This document shows, piece by piece, positions 10,264 to 20,699 of a stretch of DNA of 64,000 nucleotides. This DNA is from Oscarella lobularis (lineage: Eukaryota > Porifera > Homoscleromorpha > Homosclerophorida > Oscarellidae): NCBI RefSeq assembly GCF_947507565.1, contig NC_089180.1, positions 2,976,001 through 3,040,000 on the forward strand, given 5' to 3'. The notes beneath the pieces were generated by a model. The model made no database searches. It was given only the letters and a program-made list of their open reading frames with translations, and was not told the origin of the DNA. Position numbers and translations under genes: made by a program. How positions within the stretch are numbered: the first letter of the stretch is position 1; the number at the start of each line of letters is the position of its first letter.

Positions 10264-10605
10264 TTAATCACAAAAGTCACGTTTATGAATCCGCTCACCT
10301 AGCTCTTTAGCGACGTATTCCTGTCCTTTGGTCTCTCGCAGTATCGTCACAAATTGATCGTAAGACGTCGGTCTCTTCTGCGGAAAACTATCGCTGAGTA
10401 GCGCACATCTTTTTAAATTTCTACACGGCATCGAGCGAAGACGGGAATTTTCTTTTTTGGTGACGATTTTCTTGCTGGTCTCTTCCGTACAGGTTCTTTT
10501 AGCGGCGCTGTTGCTGGAAGCGTTTGAGAGAGACCAAACGAAACACTGAAGACGCGACTGCATGTTCTGGGAAATGCGGCAAACCCCGTACCAGCAGTAC
10601 TGCAC
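10264..10605 (-). CDS. Possible CARD-like exon fragment
   Basis: The C-terminal third of this 113-residue frame reads LLSDSFPQKRPTSYDQFVTI followed by LRETKGQEYVAKELGERI. That resembles helices 4-6 of a CARD (caspase recruitment domain), where a P-x-x-G/R-P..F..F...L...GQEH/YLA pattern is usual. CARDs mediate homotypic contacts in apoptosis and innate immunity. The first half of the domain is not visible, and the N-terminal 60 residues look unrelated or basic low complexity. It could be an isolated exon or a pseudogene scrap; the match is to pattern only. Confidence 0.35.
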   Translation of the reverse strand: MQYCWYGVCRISQNMQSRLQCFVWSLSNASSNSAAKRTCTEETSKKIVTKKENSRLRSMPCRNLKRCALLSDSFPQKRPTSYDQFVTILRETKGQEYVAKELGERIHKRDFCD

Positions 10606-10700
10606 ATGTATACAGTAGTAAAGATTTTATGTAACTCTATTCCAAATAAAGTAGAGATTCGGAAAAGTTAATTGAAAAATGTCGAAAAGGCTCAGCTGAG

Positions 10701-10771
10701 GGGGCTTTCGCCCCTAGCCCCCCTCCCTCCCCCCTCTCCCCCCCCCCCCTCCCCCCCTCTCCCCCCCCCCA
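10701..10771. repeat. Poly-C/pyrimidine tract
   Basis: A run of C with scattered T, about 70 bp long, ending in catgttctgcc. Capable of i-motif/G-quadruplex formation and of assembly slippage. Confidence 0.9.
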
Positions 10772-11176
10772 TGTTCTGCCGCCTATGGCCGCTAGTGCCG
10801 GAATCGCGCGGCAACCAATAGAACGGTCATTCAGGCATGCAACTGCGTGGTTTGCAACGATCGTTTCTTCTTCCGCTTTCCAATAGGGCCATTTTCTCGC
10901 GTAAGGTCGCCATACTTTGTCGAATTTTCACAGATTTCAGCAGTAGACAACAATAATATTCTGTATCAATATGCAAACCTTATACATTGTAATGTGCAAC
11001 TGGGCCAAAATAACTATGTCTTGTGAAAGAACAACCTTTCACGACGGCCCAAATGCCACAAACGATTTCGGCGGATAGCCCACAACAGGCGCTTGGGAAG
11101 ACCCTTGAAAAATACAGTGAGACGTTACATTTACAATAAGAATTGCTAAACACAGTTTTTTCGGATAAAAAAATTT

Positions 11177-11478
11177 CTACAAGACGTAATTAAATAAAAG
11201 TTTGTCTGGATATCCTCTAGAAGCACTCGAGTCATTGAAGAAATTGATACCCTTTCTCAGCGCCAAACGGTTGATTGGTGACAACAAGGATTCAGCCACG
11301 GAAAAAGACATCAGGAGGCGATTCGGTAGCAACGATAGCAGACGTATCCGGGTATCAAGAAACACGTGACCGCGGCACGCATCCAACTCGCGTTTCCAAT
11401 ACCCTTCTTCTAGTATCCGTGGTTGCACAGACGGGCACATAAACTTTTTGTAGAATAAACTTGGCACAACAACGATTG
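11177..11478 (-). CDS. Orphan exon of unknown protein
   Basis: After a clean splice acceptor (tttccag, at 11479-11485 on the minus strand) the frame stays open for 99 codons to a stop at 11177. It contains EEGYWKRELDACRGHVFLDT and SFSVAESLLSPINRLALRKG. I do not recognise a domain. Codon usage and the acceptor suggest a genuine terminal exon, but no upstream exon could be assigned in the A/T-rich sequence above 11485. Confidence 0.3.
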
Positions 11479-11485
11479 CTGGAAA

Positions 11486-13648
11486 GATAGATGAAAAAAG
11501 AAAAAAGTTTATTACTATAGTCCGTGGATGCTGCCGGGTGCCAATCCTTCTTCTAACTTAATAAGGCGTCGTTAATCCGAATGTGCAGCAGAACAGGTTA
11601 CTTTCAAATATTGCTAGAGTAAACGCACTTTGCTACTTGCATTAGGGATTGAGCGCTATGCATGGAGAGTCAGTGGACAGAACGGCCAACCTAAAACCCT
11701 ATTCTAACAATAAAAACGCGCTGCACATATATGCACGCATATGTATATAAATAGTAGGCCCAGCATGCACACGTTTACATGTTTGGAACGTTAGAATAGG
11801 CTTTCCTCTTCATTTCGCGTGCGCTATACAGAAGGATTCTGGGAGGTCAGGGAGGTTGACGAAGCGAAGTCGACCGCTCGCCCAACGGCGATCGAATCGA
11901 ACGCTTCCTCCGACCGTAAGGCGAGTTTTGGGAGCGATTGGCCGAGTTCGAGAGAGGCGAGCTGCGCGGGAGTTTCCCTTCGGCTCGTCGCTGGCCTCCG
12001 AAAGTGGTTAGAATCGCTCTAGATCGTGTTTTTGGCTTCTCAATAGCGCGTAGGTTAAGTTTCGGGGCCCAATCTCTCGCGATCCGAACCGGAAGTAGAA
12101 ACTCGGGCGATTCTGTCTCTCTGACAGATATTTTCTGACTTCGTAGGCGGATAAGGCAATGCAAAAGACATCGAAGGAGCGTCTCAGCAGCCGTCTCTCG
12201 GCTGCGAAGAAAATCAGTAAGCTGTAGAGACCTTTTGAATTTATTTGTCTCAATCTCTTCTCTGTTATTTTTCTTAGGGTCCTAGGATGAAGAAGAGTAG
12301 TTGTAGAAATTTTTAATTTTTTTGGAATTTTTTTGTATTTTTTAAAAATTATTTTTCAGAATAAACTTTTTGAAACCGAATAAATTTGCTCTTGAAAAGC
12401 GTACAAATATCCTCCAACACATCTGCAAAAAAAAAGATCTCGAAATGTAATAAAGTTTTCGAAATATTCAAAATTATATGTAAAATGCTGCTGTTATTGA
12501 TTTCCGAAATAACATTCTCAAAAATTTTGAATTTTTGATCACAAAAAGAACCTACATAATGAATTTGTTTGAGTGTAAGTTTAATTTGAGAAAGTATGTA
12601 TTAAAGAAGATATCAAATTTTGAAATTTACATCCGGGACTTCTGTTTTTTTGATTGCTAATAACTCTCGAACGGATTGTCAGATTCAAAAAATTTTTGCG
12701 CAGATCGTTTCTTCTACTAATTCTACATTAGATACATCAAAAGAAGTAAAAATGAGCGTTATTGCCTTGATTGGCGACTAACGGCGAAAGCCGTGTAGTG
12801 TTATATAAAGGTAGCTAAAGCCTTTAGAAAATGTGACCGAGCCGAACTCGAATTGCGAAAGCGCAATCGCAGCCAGTGCAAACTAGCATGGTTTGATGTC
12901 AACCTAGGCAAGTAGTATAATCGTAGATTTGCATTTGAATCCGTTCCTTCACGGCTAAGATATCGACACTTTTCGTCTCAGGACGACAAAACGCGACCAA
13001 TTTTACTGCAATTTACGCAACTCATTGACTAGGTAGTTTTAAATCTATTTTCAAAGCGACCTAAACAAAAAACCTTTTATGGAAGTCGCAATTAGCGTTC
13101 AAATGTAGGAAAAAAGCTGTAGCGCACGCTATCACAAGACGTTTTCGATCGATTTTTATTGAGAAGAAGCTGTTCGGAAGAAAAGCCACCGTTCGAGCAT
13201 CATTTTGGAACTTTGCGAAAGACGACTGTGCCGGTAAGAGCGAGATTACCAGTAGGCAAGTCACAGCAGAGCAGAACTCGCGAATTCCTACGCGATTCTT
13301 ATTCAGCAGCGCAGACGCTGCTTTAATAGCCAATCTATGGTCGCTGTTCTTCTCTAGACTTCTATACGTCGTACGAACGCTTAACCCAAGCCCTTAGCCC
13401 AACCCTAATTAGGGTTGCAAAGTGCCCTGAAATCCTGTCTTTTAGATCGTCAGCGCTTCCACTCATCATCTCGTTTGCTGAAGTCTTCGACACAGCGAAG
13501 CTCTTTTGTCAGATAAGTCAATTTTCACCCAAAATAAATGAACTTGATACTTTTAACTGTCATTTTTATATAGAAAAAATTCATGATTGAAATGCAGGAG
13601 AAGGGAGAAAAATTCATAAATGGACTACCCATTCTAAAGTACAACGAA
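11486..13648. other. No gene seen; AT-rich in 12290-12800
   Basis: Overlapping open frames at 11819-12250 on both strands look like chance frames in TCGA-rich DNA. From 12290 to 12800 the sequence is strongly A/T-rich with many stops. A palindrome aaccctaattagggtt (two head-to-head TTAGGG-type hexamers) sits at 13401-13416. Confidence 0.6.
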
Positions 13649-16307
13649 CAGGGTTCTCGCTACGTGGGTCGGCGCGGGTCGGGCAAGCCCACAGTTGCCT
13701 CTTGCCGACCCACCGGCGGCCTCACCCGACCCACGCTACGCAGAATTAAGTTAAATAAATCTTTACTGGTTGTTAAAGTAGTCGTTCTCAGCTTCTGCTT
13801 AACGAGTCGTTCTGTTAACGTAGCAGCTTTTGCAGTATCCGGGTATCGTTGCTTTCCCGACTGTAACTGAGTCATGTCCATTCATCGCTTCTTTAAGCCG
13901 GCTGATGATGCTTTTCCGTCGTCAAAACGACCAAAACCTCTTAACGATTCGTCCAGCGAGTCGTCCAGCGAATCGGACGTCGACATCTCAGCGGTCGATT
14001 TGGTAGAGGCAATGTCCAGCGATGAAGGCGATGTCGAGCTGCTATCGACAGCTGGCAAGAGTTCGTCTTCAAAGAAATCTCGAAAATCGTCGTCGTCAAC
14101 GTCATCGAAGCAATCGGGAGGATTTCGTTCGGAGTGGCGTGTCGGTCGAATGGAATGGCTTCGTTACGATAGCCAAAGCAAAGGCATGCTTTGCGTTTTG
14201 TGTCAAAAGCATGACAAGACCGCCGATCGCGCACCGTGGACGAGCATTCCATGCACGAGGTTACGGCTCGAGAGCGTCAAGCGGCATGAAAAATCTGCGA
14301 TCCATCGACAGTGCGTCAAGATGGAAAACGAAAGCCAACGCTCAAACGTAACAGCGATGGTCAACCCTCAGATCGCTTCGAGTGGAATCGAGGATGCATT
14401 TGCCTGTCTTTACTTTCTTTGCAAGAGAAAAATAGCGCATACAACAAATTTTGAGCCTCTCATGAATTTTGCGGAATACCTAGGCGTCAAAATCAAGGAA
14501 AAGATTGGCACTGGAAGGAATGCGTTATATACCAGCGAGCAGTCAATTCACGAAATGATCGTCGTCCTCGCTGAAGTAATTGAAAATGACATTCTTTCAA
14601 AAGTGAGAAAAAGCAAATTCTACTCGATCATGTTGGATGAGACGACAGACTGTACTGTCACAGAACAACTCTCTGTTCACGCTCGTTTTATCGATGAAGA
14701 AGGCAAACTCTGCTCCTCATTCTTAAAGATAATTGACCTGCTCCAACCTGAAATTGAAAGCTTGGATTCAGCGGAAGAAGACACAAGGATTAGTGCTGGA
14801 GCGGAAACGGTAACAAAAAGAGTTCTCGACTTCCTCGATGTTCACTCTCTGGACGGAAGTAAAATTGTCGGAATTGGAACGGACGGGGCATCTGTAATGA
14901 TAGGCTGCCGCAATGGTGTCGTCAAACGTATGCAAAACGTATGCAAAGCCGCTGTTGGAATTCATTGCGCAGCCCACCGTTTGAATTTGGCGTCGACGCA
15001 AGCTGCCAACTCCGTGCCGTACGTGAAAAAGTTCAACTCCGTGCTGCGACAACTCTTCGATTACTACGACAACAGCGCCGTGCGATCGGCAGGTCTCGAG
15101 GCTATTCGAAAGCTTCTTCAAGAAAAAGGCAAGCTCGTTGCACCTTCTCAGACACGGTGGCTTAGCGTGGAGAAGTGTGCGAGCCAAATTAAGTCGGCAT
15201 TTACTTCCCTTGCCGTTAGCCTTCAAAGAGAAGGAATCGAAAGATCTGACGCAAAAGCGCTTGGGCTAAATGCGCTTATAACAGACATACGATTTGTCAA
15301 GACTCTCTTACTGATGTGCGACGCATTGCCTATAGTGTCCCATCTTTCGAAATGCTTCCAATCGTCAAGCGTCGACTTCAGCATGATACAACCAATGATA
15401 TCTTCTTCTCTTGAGGCAATAACAGAGCTGAAATTGCAGGATGGAAGGAACATGCAAGAGCTGCCCGACTTTCTTTTACGTGTTGAAGGAGCAGGGATTG
15501 ACATCAAGCATGCAGCAAACTTCACCGACGCACAGTTCAAAGAGCAAATCAAGATGCCATTTCTGACTAATCTAATTGATAATATCAATCGCAGATTTGC
15601 CGAAAGCAATATCCTTGCAGCTTTTTCAATCTTTAATGCGAGCCTGTTGCCATATACCCAAAGACCAAGTCCAAATGAAGAAGAACGCCGATTGTCGATG
15701 CAGTATGGCAATAACAACGTCAGCGTCTTGGCAGAGCAGTTTCTTCCCTCTGGAGCCATAGAAGGCGTAGATGAGTGCCTTCAGGAATGGTTCACCCTGA
15801 AAGCATACATGAGGAAGAATTGGGTGTCATCGGATTCCTCTATGAGTCAAAAGGAAGTGATAGAAAAGCTTTGCAAAGACTTCACGCTCATTCAAATCTT
15901 TCCGAATCTTTCTCAACTAGCCAGGATATGCCGCACGTTGCCAATCCATACTGCTGACGTAGAACGATCGTTTTCTCAGCTCAAGCTCGTCAAAACCCGA
16001 ATTCGTAATCGACTGAAGGAAGACACGTTGGATGCATTACTACGGATTGCAGTTGAAGGTCCAGATGTTGACCAGTATCCTTTTCACTCGGCTGTGTTAC
16101 TGTGGGCCAAGAAAAAAAAGCGGAGGATCTTCCGCGATAGATGAACACTGAAATGCTTCGTCAGTAGGACTCACTGATCTCGTTCAAGTCGATTAAAACA
16201 TTATATACAAAAATAACGACGCCCATCAAAAAAAGCCACGCCCCCTAAAAAATTTTTCGGCGCCAAAGGCGCCGACCCCCACCCATATTCCCCTAGCGAG
16301 AACCCTG
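13649..16307 (+). mobile_element. hAT transposon, intact
   Basis: Terminal inverted repeats CAGGGTTCTCGCTA (13649-13662) and its complement (16294-16307) are perfect over 14 bp. AACGAA abuts both ends (13643-13648 and 16308-16313) and is probably most of an 8-bp target duplication. The left subterminal region folds back on itself: gtgggtcgg... near 13663 pairs with ccgacccac... near 13720-13735. One uninterrupted transposase gene fills the interior. The combination suggests a recent insertion. Confidence 0.88.
13874..16144 (+). CDS. hAT-family transposase
   Basis: A single-exon 756-residue protein. It opens with SIHRFFKP, a PIP-box-like PCNA-binding motif common at hAT N-termini, followed by a Ser/Asp-rich linker. 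A TTF/BED-type zinc finger follows around residues 107-147 (CVLCQKH ... KRHEKSAIHRQC). The catalytic RNase-H-like core then shows MLDETTDCTV (first Asp region, about 250), VGIGTDGASVMIG (second Asp, about 335) and HCAAHRLNLA. The C-terminal hAT dimerisation block carries the glutamate (HTADVERSFSQLKLVKTRIR, about 693-712). Length and motif order fit the DUF4371/ZNF862-like branch of hAT. It has no internal stop and ends 163 bp before the right terminus. It cuts and pastes the element in the nucleus. Confidence 0.93.
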   Translation: MSIHRFFKPADDAFPSSKRPKPLNDSSSESSSESDVDISAVDLVEAMSSDEGDVELLSTAGKSSSSKKSRKSSSSTSSKQSGGFRSEWRVGRMEWLRYDSQSKGMLCVLCQKHDKTADRAPWTSIPCTRLRLESVKRHEKSAIHRQCVKMENESQRSNVTAMVNPQIASSGIEDAFACLYFLCKRKIAHTTNFEPLMNFAEYLGVKIKEKIGTGRNALYTSEQSIHEMIVVLAEVIENDILSKVRKSKFYSIMLDETTDCTVTEQLSVHARFIDEEGKLCSSFLKIIDLLQPEIESLDSAEEDTRISAGAETVTKRVLDFLDVHSLDGSKIVGIGTDGASVMIGCRNGVVKRMQNVCKAAVGIHCAAHRLNLASTQAANSVPYVKKFNSVLRQLFDYYDNSAVRSAGLEAIRKLLQEKGKLVAPSQTRWLSVEKCASQIKSAFTSLAVSLQREGIERSDAKALGLNALITDIRFVKTLLLMCDALPIVSHLSKCFQSSSVDFSMIQPMISSSLEAITELKLQDGRNMQELPDFLLRVEGAGIDIKHAANFTDAQFKEQIKMPFLTNLIDNINRRFAESNILAAFSIFNASLLPYTQRPSPNEEERRLSMQYGNNNVSVLAEQFLPSGAIEGVDECLQEWFTLKAYMRKNWVSSDSSMSQKEVIEKLCKDFTLIQIFPNLSQLARICRTLPIHTADVERSFSQLKLVKTRIRNRLKEDTLDALLRIAVEGPDVDQYPFHSAVLLWAKKKKRRIFRDR

Positions 16308-16739
16308 AACGAAGCACAACTCCTAAAAGAATTCAGCTCACCCTAATTGTTATTCTTGCAGGCGCAGGCAGTGCCACTTGAAGCTTTTTCAACTTTTCTG
16401 TGTAAGGTAAGCAAAAACGTCGGACCCACTGTGTAATGTGTTTTTTTAATTTTTTTTATTCGACAACAGAAGGGCACCGGTGAGGTGAGGGTCTGAAGAC
16501 TTTTATCAGGCATTGCTGTCTATTCGCCAGGCATGAACGGCGAGTCTCTTCTTTAGTACATATCGTATAAATTCTCATAGGAAATTATCAGGATGGAACA
16601 TCTGTTGACGACATAGGATTTCATATGATATTTGCTATAAGTCAGGTAGCCAAACGGCTAGCGTTTACTTTTATTTATTTTTTGACATATAGTGAAAAGG
16701 TTTGAAGAAGAGCAGGCAGGAATGGTCAAAAAGACAATT

Positions 16740-17165
16740 CATGGCAGCTGGCTGGAGGACAGGCACAAGAGACATATGGTTTTACACGTAACTACCTAAA
16801 TAATTGTCATTAGGTTCTTGGGTCCTGAGGAAGACCTCCTTCGCAAGACTTTATGATGAAAACTTCTCTTCGGGGGTCCTGAACAAGACCTCGTAATGAA
16901 AAACTGCTCGTCGGGGTTCTCGGCGTGGCCGTGTTATAAAACTTCCGCGCATGAAACCAGAAATACCAGGTAGAATTTTTCATGTTATTATTATTATCAT
17001 TATTATTATTTAAAAACGCCCCTCCTCTTAAAACCACAGCAGCATAATCGTTTTGTTGCCCTCCTACTTGACCCATTACTTCATTCATTTTCTCATTCTG
17101 AAAATTCACAGACCTGTAAACTAAATGTGAATAAAAAGACGGAGTTTTCCTATTCAATGCGCCAT
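16740..17165. repeat. Dispersed repeat, copy A, with 40-bp minisatellite
   Basis: It starts with a ggctggaggacaggcac..acatatggtttt segment, runs through degenerate copies of a 40-bp unit (gggtcctgagcatgacctcg..aaaactgctcg) at about 16812-16925, an (ATT)n stretch near 16980-17010 and ends at a tctcattctgaaa..cagac segment. The same order recurs at 21585-22160. No protein is encoded. Confidence 0.75.
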
Positions 17166-17589
17166 TGTAAGCGAGAGTCTACCTTCGAGTTATCCACCCA
17201 CTTCCGAAAACGCAAAACTAGTAGCCAATGAAATGGTACGACCAGTATAATTCGTGTTGACAAGTATTTTTAAATTAGGGGCGTGTCTCAAACGCTTCCT
17301 CTAAATTAGGGGCGTGAATTGTCTCCCAAAGAAGTACTTATGTAGGCGTCACCTGCTCTGTTATGCGGCGGGCAAAAGAGCATTCCGCAGCCCGAGGCGT
17401 CGCCGGTGGCGTCGCCTGAGGCCCCCCTCTAAGCTGAGCGCTCTAAGGACCAAGTGACCTTCAGCTAGATCAAGTGCGCTATATAGATGTTATCGCCGAA
17501 TCGCCGATCGCCTCGCAACGACGGAATCGGCGAAAGAGGGCACATCGAACAAAGCTTGAGCCGTACACAAGCGGCGTTTTTTATTTTTT

Positions 17590-17681
17590 ACTCAACTCTA
17601 GTCATGCAAGACTCAACTCTAGTCATGCAAAACTCAACTCTAGTCATGCCAGGCAACTCAACTCAACTCAACTCTTAGTCT
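17590..17681. repeat. 21-bp tandem repeat plus (ACTCA)n
   Basis: Three copies of actcaactctagtcatgcaa at 17590, 17611 and 17632, followed by a short caactcaactcaactcaact run. It lies just downstream of the stop codon of the RING gene. Confidence 0.9.
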
Positions 17682-17701
17682 CTTCGCGGAAGGCGATCGC
17701 G

Positions 17702-19139
17702 TCAAGCCTCGGATCGCGGAAGGCGATCGAGGCTCTGCTGAGCGTCGGCCTTCACTTCCTTGGCCTTCTTCACGATTTCGTCCAGGCACGGAAAGATCGT
17801 GAAGTAGTTGCAGTCGCGGCCTCCCGTGGGATCGACGACGAAGACCGAATCGGCCCTCTTTCGGCAGAGATGGCACCTTGCGTCCATGTCATCAAGGAGC
17901 GCTCGCTCGACGCATCGCTTGCATCCCGCAACCTGCCCGCAGCAGGAGCTCATCACGATGCCCGTTTCTAACTTCGTCAAGCACATCGGGCATTTGAATG
18001 CGTCCAAGATCTCCTTGGCCCGTGCGACGACCTGTCGAAGGAGTCCTTGTTCTTCTTCTCTGCGATCGGTAGCCATGTCGAGGAGTTTGTCCACTTTCTG
18101 ATGAAGAAGTAAATCGCCCTGAGCTGCGGTCCACGCACGTCTTGCGCTCTGTGGTGTCACAGGCGGGGTGACGAATCCAACGGCCTGAGCGGCTTGAGTA
18201 GCTGCAACGGACGCTACTTTGTATGCGTATTCTAGCTCGTCCTTGAGAACGGCTAAAACGATTCGGTTAGGTGCCTTCCAGAACAATAGGTCTACAAAAA
18301 GGAATCAGTCATGAGTATTCGTCTTGTGAGGAAATATTCCGTACTTCTAGTGCCTTCGTCGTCGCCAATTTCGGCAAGGTCTTTGCTAACCAAGACAATT
18401 TCGTCGGTTGGTTGTATTACGTTTTTCTCCGTGAGGCGAGCTGTAAGCGCTGCGATCACTACAGGAACGCTCATGGTCGCTTCGTCAAGGATCAGGAACT
18501 CCGATCTACGAAGGGCCCCGCGGCGAACCCCCCCGTCGTTTCCCACGTCGACCGTCACGAAATCAATTTTTCTTTGAAGGAATTTCTGCTGGGCTGAAGC
18601 AGCTGACTCGAAAGTCAGCTTACGCTTGCGGCCTGACCCTTTCATAAATTTGCTGGCGCCTCGCATGGGAAAAGGGTGAAGGAGGCGGGGTTGTCCTTCC
18701 GACGGCGCCCATGCGGCGGCTGGCAGAGGGGGTCCTGGCTGCGTCGCGGGTCCTGGCTGCGCCGCGGGTCCTGGCTGCGCCGCGGGTCCTGGGGCAGATA
18801 AAGGTTGCTCGTCGTGCCGCGGCGCAGATCGTTGAACGATGTGATATTCGTTTCTGGGTTCTAAACCCACAAATCTTCCCGTGCTGAAGGTGGGGAAGAT
18901 CGGCCTCTCCACCTCTTCTCCGGCTATGCAGAGGTACATCTCTCCGGCAGGCAACTGAGAGAAAAGGATCGAGGAGACTAGTATCAATCCAGAGTGCAGC
19001 ATACCTCAAAAATCTGGATGATTTTTTGGACAGTAACGTCCACTTGTCGTAGCTGGACCTGTCGGTCTCCCTTTGCGAGTCGTATGTATTCGTCCCGTTC
19101 CCCGCCGGCGGCGGGGCTTGATTCGCGTGGTGAATTCAT
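17702..19139 (-). CDS. RING-finger protein, three exons
   Basis: Exons 19139-19005, 18954-18345 and 18291-17702 join in frame across GT-AG introns of 50 and 53 bp, giving 1335 nt and 444 residues. The ATG at 19139 (MNSPRESSPAA) is the first in-frame one. After a short helical N-terminus comes a Pro/Ala/Gly repeat (QPGPAAQPGP, residues about 95-115), a basic GSGRKRKLTF stretch, and a conserved-looking region ending EIVLVSKDLAEIGDDEG. A helical region follows, and then a C-terminal RING of about residues 345-395 (CPMCLTKLE ... CCGQVAGCKRCVERAL ... CHLCRKR). RING domains usually recruit E2 ubiquitin enzymes. I do not recognise the N-terminal part. The gene is divergent from the integrase-core gene, with start codons 193 bp apart. 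Confidence 0.8.
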
Positions 19140-19332
19140 CGCTCGTCTTGATCGAAGTGCTGGCACGTGGCACGTGAAACGCTACTTGCCCGTGAGAGCG
19201 GATCTTATCTTCCCAAAAAGGAATGTAATCTACGCGTCGCTTTTGACCGGAAATGAACTCCGGCCGGAAAGGTCTCTAGGTATATCTAATTAGTCCGTCG
19301 TCCAGAGTTGGGCATCCGGGAGTAAATTAGCG
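19140..19332. promoter_or_regulatory. 193-bp divergent intergenic region
   Basis: This segment separates the two start codons of the RING gene (-) and the integrase-core gene (+), so it must hold both 5' UTRs and a bidirectional promoter. It contains paired cacgtggcacgtg E-box-like sequence near 19166. No TATA box stands out. Confidence 0.45.
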
Positions 19333-20696
19333 ATGGACCTCGAGCAGCTTGTGAACGAAGAGGACATGGAAGAGTTGGTGGCCAGCGGGCTCTCGCACAG
19401 AGGTATAAGTGAAATTTTATGCGACCGATTTCCGGGCCACCGAGGTCTAAGCGAGCGGAGCGTCAGACGCTACTGTGAAAAGTACGACATACACTGGACA
19501 TCTTCAGTAGAAACGTCTGAACTTGATCGAGCAGTCTCACAAGCCGTGGACAAGGCAAGGTGGCGAGAATAAGACGTTGGTAGTGTGAACTCTGTTTCTA
19601 TAGCTTGGCCCTACCTATGGACGAAAGACCATGAAAGGCTATTTGTCCTCTCATCATGGGTGGACTGGAATAGGCGAGAAGCGTGTGGGAAGAGCTCTTC
19701 AACGAGTGGCTCCCGAGTATCACGAAGAACGGCAGCAAACTGCTGCAAGACGAGCCAATCCTGTCCCGTACAGTGCTGAATACTTTGGCCACAAGCTTCA
19801 CGTGGATCAAAACGAGAAGCTTACTATGTATGGTGTCACCCATGTGGCAGCCATTGACGGATTCAGCGGTTGCATAGTGCAAACTGCCACGATGCCCATG
19901 AAGAACAATTATGTTATTTACGACCAGCTATTGAAGCCAATTTTGCTTCAATACGGCGTGTGGGATCAACTCAGGGTTGATCATGGGCTGGAATTTGTAC
20001 TCATGCTTTATGTTCAAGAGCAGTTGGAGGTTTTTCGATCAAATAGACAACGACAGTGCTTTGTCCAGTCTGATTCGAAGCATGTATGTCCAGTATAATG
20101 CATTTCTTGTGCTAACCCTGATTTGATCGTTTTGCAGAATCACCCTATTGAAAGAATTTGGGGTGAAGTTAACCAAAGAGTTAACTTTCCCATAAAAGCT
20201 GGCTTGAACGATTTAGTCGATAAGGAAATTCTCGACCTTAACGACGAAATTTCAAAGTTTTCAGTGTCTGCCGTGGCCATTGAAATCAGCAGGGTGGGTA
20301 TGACGTCATTTGTCGAAGCTTGGAATGCCCATCCTATTTCAGGTAACTTGCTTGATAATGTTATTAATAATTTAATTGACCATATTTCTCTCAGGCAAAG
20401 GAATTCCCAATATTTTAAAGACGCACAGCAACGTGGGAGAAATCAATCCAACGAACGTACCAAGCTTGCAGGACGCGGTGCAAGGATACGAAGCCGGTGG
20501 TGGGCGGTTGACAGGCCCTCATTCCTTTGGAACCGACATTCTTCGCGACAGTCCTCTGAAAGCGTCGGAGCGAAATATCGAATTCCACCAGCGGTATGAC
20601 GCGGAGGACATTTTTTCAAAGGTCGTGAATGGCCAATACGACTTAATGCAACAGGCAGTGGTTTTTTATGACAGACTCACTAGGAGTTTACTGTAA
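19333..20696 (+). CDS. Integrase core-domain (DDE) protein, four exons
   Basis: Exons 19333-19545, 19604-20083, 20138-20342 and 20395-20696 join to 1200 nt, 399 residues. Introns are 52-58 bp and GT-AG; the first donor could instead lie a few bases later but would break the frame. An N-terminal helix-turn-helix-like region (residues 10-60) leads to an RNase-H-like core with HVDQNEKLTMYGVTHVAAID (first Asp), WDQLRVDHGLEF (second Asp) and NHPIERIWGEVNQRVNFPIK (Glu). This is the eukaryotic integrase core family seen widely in invertebrates and fish and related to retroviral/IS3-type integrases. All three acidic positions are present. Clean splicing means it is either an active transposase gene or a domesticated host gene. 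Confidence 0.8.
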
Positions 20697-20699
20697 CTA

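Noticed and set aside
10701-10771. CRISPR-like or regular repeat array
   Set aside because: Plain homopolymer-rich pyrimidine tract without spacers.
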